Below, piece by piece: positions 24,813 to 31,645 of a stretch of 64,000 bases of DNA. Each line of letters begins with the position of its first letter. The stretch's first letter is position 1. This DNA comes from Natronoarchaeum rubrum. Its GTDB lineage: Archaea > Halobacteriota > Halobacteria > Halobacteriales > Natronoarchaeaceae. Where the stretch lies: positions 62,001 to 126,000 of the forward strand of contig NZ_JANHDP010000004.1 of the NCBI RefSeq assembly GCF_024494695.1, given 5' to 3'. Made by a program: the position numbers and the translations under genes. The notes below the pieces were generated by a model. It ran no database searches, was not told the origin of the DNA, and worked only from the letters and a program-made list of their open reading frames with translations.

Positions 24813-25708
24813 GCGAGTCCGAGGGCGCCCTCGCGGAGATCGCCGATCTGGTCGAGGAGGCCCAGCTATCCCTCGACCGACTCCGCGAAGAGGACGACCC
24901 CGAAGCCGAGCGAGAGGACCTGCAGCACCTCTACACGATCACGCAGGAGGCCGCCGACCTGCTCGAAACGATCGACGTCTCGGAGCTCCCCGACACCGTC
25001 GACGGCGAAGCGGTGATCGCCGCCGTCGAGGCCGGGGAACTAGAGGCCGCGATCGAGGAGGGCGATCTCGGGCGGGCGGTCGACTACAAGGCGCTGCTGA
25101 AGGCGATCGACTTCGGCAACCTCGCGTCGACGGCCGACATCACCGAGCTCGTCTCGGAGGGCAAAGACCTGAGCGACGCCGTCGACGATGCGACCGAGGA
25201 CGACGCCGGAGTGGTCGGGAGCGACGACGAAGCGGCCGACGACGAGGACGACGGCATCGTCGACGGGTTCGACGCCGCCATCGGGGACGACAGCGGGCTC
25301 GGCGGCGAGGAGGGCCTCGGCGGCGGGATGGGCAACGTGGGGAACCTCCCCGACGAGGCCTACCAGGTCGCCATCCAGCAGAAGGCGATGGAAGCCGTCG
25401 ACGAGTTCCGCGCGGGCGTGCTGGCGGCCCACGACAAGCTCCGGGCGCTCCACGAGAAGAACCGCGAGCAGATGCGCCGCCAGCACAACGAGCAGGGAAC
25501 GAACTCGCGGAACCCGACGGCCCACTCGACCGTCGTGACCGACCGCGGCGACGTCGGCGGGAGCGCGACGCAACACTCGACGATCCCGACGGGAACCAAG
25601 TACTCGACCGCGCCGACGAGAACGCGCATCTACGGCAACCGGTTCGAGCGACGGAGACAAGCCAATGACACGACCAAAACCGATAATGAAGACCGCACCG
25701 GGAGGTGA
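24809..25708 (+). CDS. gvpI: GvpI-like protein with a long helical N-terminal extension
   Basis: The position between gvpH and gvpJ and the C-terminal pattern (AHSTVVTDRGD, QHSTIPTGTKYSTAPTRTRIYGNRFE) fit GvpI. However, the chain is 299 residues where GvpI is usually 110-145. Residues 1-125 are predicted helices of alternating hydrophobic and acidic character (DLVEEAQLSLDRLREED, TITQEAADLLETIDVSELPD), then an acidic, Gly-rich linker, then a helix with YQVAIQQKAMEAVDEFRAGV. The call rests on synteny and the last 70 residues; the rest is unrecognised. Confidence 0.65.
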   Translation: MSESEGALAEIADLVEEAQLSLDRLREEDDPEAEREDLQHLYTITQEAADLLETIDVSELPDTVDGEAVIAAVEAGELEAAIEEGDLGRAVDYKALLKAIDFGNLASTADITELVSEGKDLSDAVDDATEDDAGVVGSDDEAADDEDDGIVDGFDAAIGDDSGLGGEEGLGGGMGNVGNLPDEAYQVAIQQKAMEAVDEFRAGVLAAHDKLRALHEKNREQMRRQHNEQGTNSRNPTAHSTVVTDRGDVGGSATQHSTIPTGTKYSTAPTRTRIYGNRFERRRQANDTTKTDNEDRTGR

Positions 25709-25714
25709 CCAGAC

Positions 25715-26203
25715 GTGAGCCCGCGCGGAACCAAAGGGCCCCAGCCCTCCCGGGGGAAGAGCGACCTCGCGGACGTCGTCGAGATGCTGCTCGACAAGGG
25801 CGTCGTCATCAACGCCGACATCGCGGTGACCGTCGGCGACACCGAACTCCTCGGCGTGAAGATCCGGGCGGCGATCGCGTCGTTCGAGACGGCCGCGAAG
25901 TACGGCCTGGAGTTCCCCAGCGGCACCGACCGCAAGCGCGTCGAGGAGCAGACCGGCGTCCCCGCGGTGACGTCCGACGACGAGGTCGCCGACGACCAGA
26001 TGCGCCTCTCGGAGCTGGTGTTCGACGACGGCCCGGCGGACGTCAACGTCGGGCCCGTCCCGCCCGCGAGCGTCACCGAAGGCGAGGACGACGAAACGGG
26101 AGAGGATGGGGGCGACGAGCAACGGACGGCGGACGACGGCGTGGACCTCGAAGCCGCGCCGGTGGCGAACGTCGAGGAGGACGACGATGCGAGCGAGGAG
26201 TGA
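25715..26203 (+). CDS. gvpJ: GvpJ, GvpA-like minor vesicle protein
   Basis: GvpJ is an essential minor wall or tip protein related to GvpA. The GvpA-like core at about 17-70 reads DLADVVEMLLDKGVVINADIAVTVGDTELLGVKIRAAIASFETA (with breaks). An acidic tail of about 80 residues follows. The GTG start at 25715 is supported by the GGAGGTGA Shine-Dalgarno sequence at 25701-25708, which also contains the stop of the upstream gene. Confidence 0.93.
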   Translation: MSPRGTKGPQPSRGKSDLADVVEMLLDKGVVINADIAVTVGDTELLGVKIRAAIASFETAAKYGLEFPSGTDRKRVEEQTGVPAVTSDDEVADDQMRLSELVFDDGPADVNVGPVPPASVTEGEDDETGEDGGDEQRTADDGVDLEAAPVANVEEDDDASEE

Positions 26204-26242
26204 CCGCCGTGCGAGCGCCGGCGCGACGCGGGAGGTGACCGG

Positions 26243-26632
26243 GTGACCGAGATCAACGTCGACGGCGACCAGGCCCGCTCGGGACTGATGGCGCTGCTGG
26301 TCACGGTCGTCGAACTCCTGCTCGACGCCATGGAGCGCGAGGCCGTGCGCCGGATGGAGAGCGGTCGGCTCGCCGACGAGGAGATCGAGCGCCTCGGCGA
26401 GCAACTCGCCCGGCTGGAGGAAGAAATCGCCGAAATCAAGCGCGACGAGGGGATCGAAGAGGAGGTCGACAGCCTCCGGGGCGACCTCGACGGGATCGTC
26501 GGCGACGCCATCCGCGGCCTCGACGTCGAGCAGGAGACGATGGCGGACGTCGGGGACGAGCGCGACGCCGTCGCCGAGGACGCCGATCCGGAGAGAGGAC
26601 GCGAACCGACTGCGCCCGACCGACCGGAGTGA
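26243..26632 (+). CDS. gvpK: GvpK, gas vesicle protein
   Basis: GvpK is an essential small protein of 129 residues. The family core is DGDQARSGLMALLVTVVELLLDAMEREAVRRMESGRLADEEIERLGEQLARLEEEI (with breaks), followed by an acidic tail. It uses a GTG start with GGAGGTGA two bases upstream. It lies 39 bases after gvpJ and six before gvpL. Confidence 0.92.
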   Translation: MTEINVDGDQARSGLMALLVTVVELLLDAMEREAVRRMESGRLADEEIERLGEQLARLEEEIAEIKRDEGIEEEVDSLRGDLDGIVGDAIRGLDVEQETMADVGDERDAVAEDADPERGREPTAPDRPE

Positions 26633-26638
26633 CCATCG

Positions 26639-27550
26639 ATGCAGGACTCGACCGACGACGAGCGCCGCGCCGACGGGACCAGATTCGACGATCCCCGGGC
26701 AGACGGCTCGCCCGAGTTCGATCGGGGACGATACCTGTACTGCCTCGTGGATGCGCCCGAAGACAACGACGACGCCGCTACCGCCGACTTCGAGGCCGAA
26801 GGGCTCGCCGAGGAGCGCGCGTACCTCGTGCGGTCCGGCGGCGTCGGCGCGGTCGTCCACGGCTGCGAGTCGATCTACGACTCGGAGGACCCCCGTCAGG
26901 TCCAGCGCTGGCTGCTGGCCCACCAGCGCGTCGTCGACGAGGCCGGCGAGGCCTTTGGCACGCCGATTCCGTTCCGCTTTCACACGATCCTGCCGGGTGA
27001 CGACGACACCGTCCGGGAGTGGCTCGACGACATCCGAACCGAGGCCGGCGCGCACCTCGACGAGCTCTCGGGGCACTGGGAGTACCGCATCTCCCTCAAT
27101 CTCGACGAAGAGCAACTGGAGGACAGGCTCGCCGCCGAGGACGAGGAGCTGCGATCGCTCCGCGCGCGCACCGAGTCGGCGAGCGAGGGCAAGTCGTTCC
27201 TGCTCGAAAAGCAGTACGACCAGCAACTGAGCAAACTCGTGAGCCAGCACCGTCAGGAACTGCTCGAAGAGCTTCGCCAGCATATCGCGCCCCACGTCGA
27301 GCGCGCGGAGGTGCTCGGCCGCCGCCGCGCGACGATCGAGGGCGTCGACGCCGGTTCCGAGCCCGCTCAGCGCGTCGCGACGCTGGCCCACGAAGACGAG
27401 GTCGACGCGCTCGGCGCGGCGCTCGACGAGGTCGCGGCCAACCCCGGCGTCGAGATCGAGTTCACCGGACCGTGGCCGCCCTACACGTTCGCGCCGGAGT
27501 TCGCAGCCGAGTCGCTGGACGAGGAGATCGAACCGGGCGGAGGGAGGTGA
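26639..27550 (+). CDS. gvpL: GvpL, GvpF/GvpL-family gas vesicle protein
   Basis: GvpL is a hub protein that in Halobacterium binds most other Gvp proteins. At 303 residues it has the family N-terminus (RGRYLYCLVDAPED), an AYLVRSGGVGAVVHGCESIY strand pair, PFRFHTILPGDDDTVREWL, a long coiled segment (EKQYDQQLSKLVSQHRQELLEEL) and the closing VEIEFTGPWPPYTFAPEF that parallels GvpF. It ends six bases before gvpM, whose ribosome site GGAGGTGA overlaps its end. Confidence 0.93.
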   Translation: MQDSTDDERRADGTRFDDPRADGSPEFDRGRYLYCLVDAPEDNDDAATADFEAEGLAEERAYLVRSGGVGAVVHGCESIYDSEDPRQVQRWLLAHQRVVDEAGEAFGTPIPFRFHTILPGDDDTVREWLDDIRTEAGAHLDELSGHWEYRISLNLDEEQLEDRLAAEDEELRSLRARTESASEGKSFLLEKQYDQQLSKLVSQHRQELLEELRQHIAPHVERAEVLGRRRATIEGVDAGSEPAQRVATLAHEDEVDALGAALDEVAANPGVEIEFTGPWPPYTFAPEFAAESLDEEIEPGGGR

Positions 27551-27556
27551 GCCGGC

Positions 27557-28264
27557 GTGGAGCCCAGCCGCGACGAGGACGCCGTGGTCGACCTGCTCGA
27601 CGTGCTCCTGCGGGACGGCGCGATGCTCCAGGCCGACGTGCTCGTCACCGTCGCGGACGTTCCGCTAATCGGGATCAACCTCCGGGCGGCGATCGCCGGG
27701 ATGGCGACGATGCGGGATTACGGCTTCTTCGAGGAGTGGGACGCCGCGACGCGCGCCGAGACGGTCGGCGAGCAGCGCGCCGCGACCCGCCGGGGAAAGT
27801 TCGTCCCGCGCGGTGAGTCCGGCACGCACGGCGAGGCGGGTTCGTCCCCGCCCTCGAAGCGTCCCGGCGCGTCGCGGATGTCCGATCCCGGGCGGTCGCC
27901 GCCGTCGGAGCGCCCCGACCGGTCGAAGCGCCCGAGAGAGTCCGACTCGTGGCGCGACGACGAGACGGCGGCGTCGGGCCGCCCGCGTGACTCCGAGCGG
28001 CCGGGCGAGCCGGATCGATCATCGGTGTCGGAGCGCCCGCGCAGGTCGGAACGGCCGCGAGAACTCGACGTCGACGCGGGCGGGAAACCGGACGAGGAGA
28101 GCGAAACCGATCGAGAGACCGCGGAGCGTGAGGATGCCGAAGCGGAATCAAGCGACATCGAAGCGGAGCGGGATGACGCCGAAGTGGAATCAGGCGACGC
28201 CGAAATAGAGCGGGAAGACGCCGAAGCGGAGACGGACGACGACGAGCCGCCGGCGGACTCCTGA
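27557..28264 (+). CDS. gvpM: GvpM, GvpA-like protein with a long charged tail
   Basis: The GvpA-like core is residues about 8-60: AVVDLLDVLLRDGAMLQADVLVTVADVPLIGINLRAAIAGMATM (with breaks), matching GvpM. Normal GvpM is about 84 residues; this one is 235. The extra 150 residues split into a Pro/Ser/Arg-rich basic part with recurring SERP-type words (about 95-175) and an acidic part with repeated EREDAEAE-type words (about 180-235). The GTG start is supported by GGAGGTGA at 27543-27550. It is the last gvp gene and converges on surE after 15 bases. Confidence 0.88.
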   Translation: MEPSRDEDAVVDLLDVLLRDGAMLQADVLVTVADVPLIGINLRAAIAGMATMRDYGFFEEWDAATRAETVGEQRAATRRGKFVPRGESGTHGEAGSSPPSKRPGASRMSDPGRSPPSERPDRSKRPRESDSWRDDETAASGRPRDSERPGEPDRSSVSERPRRSERPRELDVDAGGKPDEESETDRETAEREDAEAESSDIEAERDDAEVESGDAEIEREDAEAETDDDEPPADS

Positions 28265-28279
28265 GCGCGCGCCGATCGG

Positions 28280-29077
28280 TCAGTTTTCGAGCGGGTACGA
28301 CTCGACCACGGCGTCCAGCGCCTCGTGGTGCTCGGTGGTGTGGGGCGCCGTGAGCGGCGAGACACTCACTTTGCCGTCGACGACGGCGCGGCGGTCCGTT
28401 CCCTCGGCGTCCTCGATGTCGCCCTCGGCCATCCGATCCCAGATCCGGTCGTGGAGCGTGATCGTGTCGCCGTTGTGCGTCGCGTCCATGTCGTAGACGT
28501 GAGAGGGGCGCGTGACGGTCATCGGCGCCGGGTCGCCGTCGGGCAGCGGCGCGTTGACGTTGAGATAGTCGGCCTGCTCGAACACGCCGTTCCCCGCGGC
28601 GTTCTCGACGAGGTACTCGGTCGCTCGGGCGGCTTCGGCGTAGTCCTCGCGAGCCGTCTCGACCTCGTGGAACTCCATGTCGCCGGTGGGCACGTACAGC
28701 GAGACGGCGATCGCGGGGATACCGAAGAACGCCGCCTCGACCGCCGCGCTGACCGTCCCCGAGCGCCCGAGCACGTACTCGCCGAGGTTCGCGCCGCGGT
28801 TGCAGCCCGACACCACCAGATCGGGGTAGGGGCCGATCGCCTCCAGCCCGGCGACCACGCAGTCCGACGGCGTCCCGGCGATGGCGTAGCCCAGTTCGTG
28901 CTCCTCGATTCCGACCTCGGTCGACATCGCGCGGCCGACCGCGCTCTGGTCGTCGGCCGGCGCGACCACGGTCACGTTGCCGATATCGGCCAGCGCGTCG
29001 TGGAGCGCCCGGATCCCGACGCTCCCGATCCCGTCGTCGTTTGTCAGGAGGATCTCCAGCTCCTCGGACTCGTCCAT
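28280..29077 (-). CDS. surE: SurE, 5'/3'-nucleotidase
   Basis: SurE is a metal-dependent nucleoside monophosphate phosphatase. The N-terminal metal-binding motif is ILLTNDDGIGSVGI, followed by VTVVAPADDQSAVGRAMS, the conserved AGTPSDCVVAGLEAI, and SGCNRGANLGEYVLGRSGTVSAAVEA (with breaks). The protein is 265 residues, normal for the family. I chose ATG 29077 because earlier in-frame codons precede the conserved strand by too much. It is convergent with gvpM. Confidence 0.92.
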   Translation of the reverse strand: MDESEELEILLTNDDGIGSVGIRALHDALADIGNVTVVAPADDQSAVGRAMSTEVGIEEHELGYAIAGTPSDCVVAGLEAIGPYPDLVVSGCNRGANLGEYVLGRSGTVSAAVEAAFFGIPAIAVSLYVPTGDMEFHEVETAREDYAEAARATEYLVENAAGNGVFEQADYLNVNAPLPDGDPAPMTVTRPSHVYDMDATHNGDTITLHDRIWDRMAEGDIEDAEGTDRRAVVDGKVSVSPLTAPHTTEHHEALDAVVESYPLEN

Positions 29078-29256
29078 GCCGGGACGGTCGGACGCCCCGG
29101 CGAAAAGCACACCGGTCGCGGTTCGAGACGACTCCCGATCGACGCCGCTCCCCGACCCGATCCGCCCGGATCCAGTGCGAGCGGCCGCCCGTCACAAATG
29201 CGAGGGTATCGCACGTCCGGGGCGGGTTTATGCCGAGCGACGATAACTGTTGACGC

Positions 29257-30666
29257 GTGACTACGTTCGTCGTAGTCGGCGGCGACGCCGCCGGCATGTC
29301 GGCCGCGAGCAAGGCCAAGCGAGAGGATCCCGACCTCGACGTCGTCGTGTTCGAGCGGGGCGAGTGGGTGTCCTACGGCGCCTGCGGGCTGCCCTACTAC
29401 GTCAAGGGCGAGATCCAGTCGCTGCAGGACCTGGTTTCCGTGACGCCCGAGGAGTTCCGCGAGGAGCGCGACATCGACCTCCGGACGGGCCACGACGTGA
29501 TCGACGTCGATCCCGACGACCGCACCGTCACCGCCCGCAGCGACGACGGCGAGGTGACGGTGGAATACGATCACCTGCTGCTGTCGACCGGCGCGGCCGC
29601 CGTCGAGCCGCGGATCGAGGGGCTCGACCGCGAGGGCGTCTTCACACTCGGCTCGATGTCAGACGGCAACGACCTCCGCGAGTACGTCGGGCGCGCCCGG
29701 TCCGAGGAGGACCTCCAGCAACCCGATCGTGGTCCAGCCTGCCAGTTCCTCGAAACCTGCAGCGGGCCGGTCGGGGTCGTCGGCGGCGGGTACATCGGCG
29801 TCGAGATGGCCGAGGCGCTGGCGGCCAACGGCTTCGAGGTCCACCTGTTCCAGCGCGGCGGTCGCATCCTCAAGCAGTTCAGCGAGGCGACGAGCGAGCG
29901 CATCCTCGATCACCTCCGCGACCAGGACGTCGCGGTGTACCTGGAAGCCGAGGTCGAAGCGCTGGTCGGCGCGGATCGCGTCGAGGCGATCGAGACGACC
30001 GACGACCGCGTCCCGATCGACATGGCGCTGGTCGGCACCGGCGTCCGACCGCGGACCGAGTTAGCGGAGGACGCCGGCATCGAACTCGGCGAGACGGGCG
30101 CGATCGCGACCGACACCTACCGGGAGACGAACCGTCCGGACGTCTACGCGGCGGGTGACTGCGCGGAGGCCGAACACGTCGTCACCGGCGAACCGGCGTA
30201 CGTCCCGCTGGCGCTGACCGCGAATCGCCACGGGCGCGCGGTCGGCCAGACCGTCGCCGGGACGCCGTCGGAGGGCGGCGGAATCGCGGGGACGGCCGCC
30301 GTCAAGGCGTTCGAGGTCGAGGCCGCACGAACGGGGATCCTCAACCACGAGGAGGCCCGCGCGGCCGGGTTCGACCCGATCACCGAGACGATCGACGCGA
30401 AGTCCCGCGCCGGCTACTACCCCGAGGGCGGGACGGTGACCGTGACGCTCACCACCGACCGCGAGTCGGGGCGCGTTCTGGGCGGCTGTCTCGTCTCGGA
30501 GTATGGCGAGGGCGCCGTCCACCGCAGTCACGCCCTCGTCGGCGCCGTGACCGAGGGCGTCACCGTCGACGAACTGTCCGACTACGATCTGGCCTACGCG
30601 CCGCCGTTCAACACCACCTGGGACCCCGTGCTGACGGCGGCGAAGGTGCTCGGCGGCAAGCTCTGA
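29257..30666 (+). CDS. FAD/NAD(P)-dependent oxidoreductase, CoA-disulfide reductase / NADH oxidase type
   Basis: This is a flavoprotein of 469 residues with two Rossmann motifs: FVVVGGDAAGMSAASKAKR for FAD at the N-terminus and GVVGGGYIGVEMAEAL for NAD(P) near residue 170. The single redox cysteine sits in SYGACGLPYYVKG, as in CoA-disulfide reductases and NADH oxidases. VYAAGDCAEAEHVVTG marks the second FAD site, and the C-terminal dimerisation domain has TAVKAFEVEAARTG-like sequence. Start is the GTG at 29257. The electron acceptor cannot be told from sequence. It is divergent from surE. Confidence 0.87.
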   Translation: MTTFVVVGGDAAGMSAASKAKREDPDLDVVVFERGEWVSYGACGLPYYVKGEIQSLQDLVSVTPEEFREERDIDLRTGHDVIDVDPDDRTVTARSDDGEVTVEYDHLLLSTGAAAVEPRIEGLDREGVFTLGSMSDGNDLREYVGRARSEEDLQQPDRGPACQFLETCSGPVGVVGGGYIGVEMAEALAANGFEVHLFQRGGRILKQFSEATSERILDHLRDQDVAVYLEAEVEALVGADRVEAIETTDDRVPIDMALVGTGVRPRTELAEDAGIELGETGAIATDTYRETNRPDVYAAGDCAEAEHVVTGEPAYVPLALTANRHGRAVGQTVAGTPSEGGGIAGTAAVKAFEVEAARTGILNHEEARAAGFDPITETIDAKSRAGYYPEGGTVTVTLTTDRESGRVLGGCLVSEYGEGAVHRSHALVGAVTEGVTVDELSDYDLAYAPPFNTTWDPVLTAAKVLGGKL

Positions 30667-30728
30667 GCGCGCCATCGCCGCGACGCGATCCGGTGTGCCA
30701 TTCGATCCCGTCCCGTCGTCTATTTCGA

Positions 30729-30740
30729 GAGGTTTATACC
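30729..30740 (+). promoter_or_regulatory. TATA element of the tRNA-Ala gene
   Basis: GAGGTTTATACC contains a good haloarchaeal TATA box about 35 bases upstream of the tRNA 5' end, in the 104-base gap after the oxidoreductase gene. Confidence 0.5.
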
Positions 30741-30770
30741 GGAGCGGCAGGTATCGACTGATGCGTTCGA

Positions 30771-30842
30771 GGGCTCGTAGATCAGCGGTAGATCATCCCC
30801 CTGGCACGGGGAAGGCCTCGGGTTCAAATCCCGACGAGTCCA
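30771..30842 (+). tRNA. tRNA-Ala (anticodon GGC)
   Basis: A complete 72-base cloverleaf is readable. The acceptor stem is GGGCTCG paired with CGAGTCC and discriminator A. The D stem is GATC/GATC, and the anticodon stem CCCC/GGGG has loop CTGGCAC giving GGC. The T arm is TCGGG-TTCAAAT-CCCGA. The 3' CCA is not encoded, as is common in haloarchaea. No intron is present. Confidence 0.93.
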
Positions 30843-30926
30843 TTTCCTTCACTTCGCTACGCTTCGTTCAGTCGATGGACTCGTCGACCTTCGCGAACCT
30901 TCGGTTCGCTCAGTCCCGACGAGTCC
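30831..30926. repeat. Copies of the tRNA-Ala 3' end downstream of the gene
   Basis: The last bases of the tRNA (CCCGACGAGTCC, ending 30841) recur directly at 30915-30926. An inverted copy ATGGACTCGTCG at 30875-30886 is a perfect 12-base match to the complement of 30832-30843. This lies in the 335-base gap 30843-31177, which otherwise holds a promoter-like element and the structured leader of the uS15 gene. Confidence 0.5.
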
Positions 30927-31020
30927 GTATCAGCTCCGATACGTCCGCTTTAGCCGGTCGCTCGTCGGTGTCTTGACGCCGCGGCGCTGTCGAGCATTGG
31001 CGTCGAGACGCAGCGCGTTA

Positions 31021-31140
31021 CGAAATCCTTTAGTCGGCGTCCGCGCAAGCTCCCGTCGGGAACAGCACGGCCGCAAATCTGACTCGCCGCGTTTCTCGCG
31101 GCTCGGGATTGCGGAAGTGCGCCCGGCCCACAGAGGCCGG
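31021..31140 (+). promoter_or_regulatory. Promoter and structured leader (or small RNA) upstream of uS15
   Basis: CGAAATCCTTTAG at about 31021-31033 looks like a BRE plus TATA-type element. Downstream, 31065-31120 can fold as one long hairpin: GCAC/GTGC, then CCGCAA/TTGCGG, an internal loop, and GCCGCG/CGCGGC closed by TTTCT. A second hairpin, CCGGCC/GGCCGG with a CACAGA loop, occupies 31123-31140. Both lie between the putative promoter and the uS15 ATG at 31178. They could form an autoregulatory leader or a separate structured RNA. Confidence 0.45.
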
Positions 31141-31177
31141 ACTACGTCTGCGGTTGTGCGGTTCCTATCCTCAAATC

Positions 31178-31639
31178 ATGGCACGAATGCACACTGACCG
31201 TCGTGGGTCGTCCGGTTCGGACCACCCCACGGCAGACGAACCGCCGGAGTGGAGCGACGTCGACGCCGACGAGATCGAAGAGCGCGTCGTCGAACTGGCC
31301 GAGCAGGGCAACGAGCCGAGCCAGATCGGCCAGAAGCTGCGCGACGAGGGCGTGAAGGGCACGCCCGTGCCGGACGTCAAGCTGGCGACCGGCAAGAAGG
31401 TCAACGAGATTCTCGAGGAGAACGACGCCGAGAGCGACCTCCCCGAGGACCTCCGGAACCTGCTGGAGCGATCGGTCCGCCTCTACGAGCACGTCGAGGA
31501 GAACCCCCAGGACCACCAGAACAAGCGCGCGCTTCAGAACACCGAGTCGAAGGTTCGCCGCCTGGCCAACTACTACCGCGGCGACGAGATCGACCAGGAC
31601 TTCAAGTACACCTACGAGCGAGCCAAGGAGCTCCTGTAG
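31178..31639 (+). CDS. rpsO: 30S ribosomal protein uS15
   Basis: uS15 is a primary 16S rRNA-binding protein of the small subunit. The archaeal form has 153 residues with the MARMHTDRRGSSGSDHP start, the helical VVELAEQGNEPSQIGQKLRDEG region, and the rRNA-binding core LLERSVRLYEHVEENPQDHQNKRALQNTESKVRRLANYY (with breaks). I chose ATG 31178, which matches the archaeal and eukaryotic N-terminus. It begins the translation operon with the DHH gene six bases downstream. Confidence 0.95.
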   Translation: MARMHTDRRGSSGSDHPTADEPPEWSDVDADEIEERVVELAEQGNEPSQIGQKLRDEGVKGTPVPDVKLATGKKVNEILEENDAESDLPEDLRNLLERSVRLYEHVEENPQDHQNKRALQNTESKVRRLANYYRGDEIDQDFKYTYERAKELL

Positions 31640-31645
31640 ATTCCG

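Noticed and set aside
25040..27391. A 783-codon open frame on the minus strand across the gvp genes
   Set aside because: It runs antisense to gvpI, gvpJ, gvpK and gvpL, all recognisable by motif and spacing, and its own translation is shadow-like.
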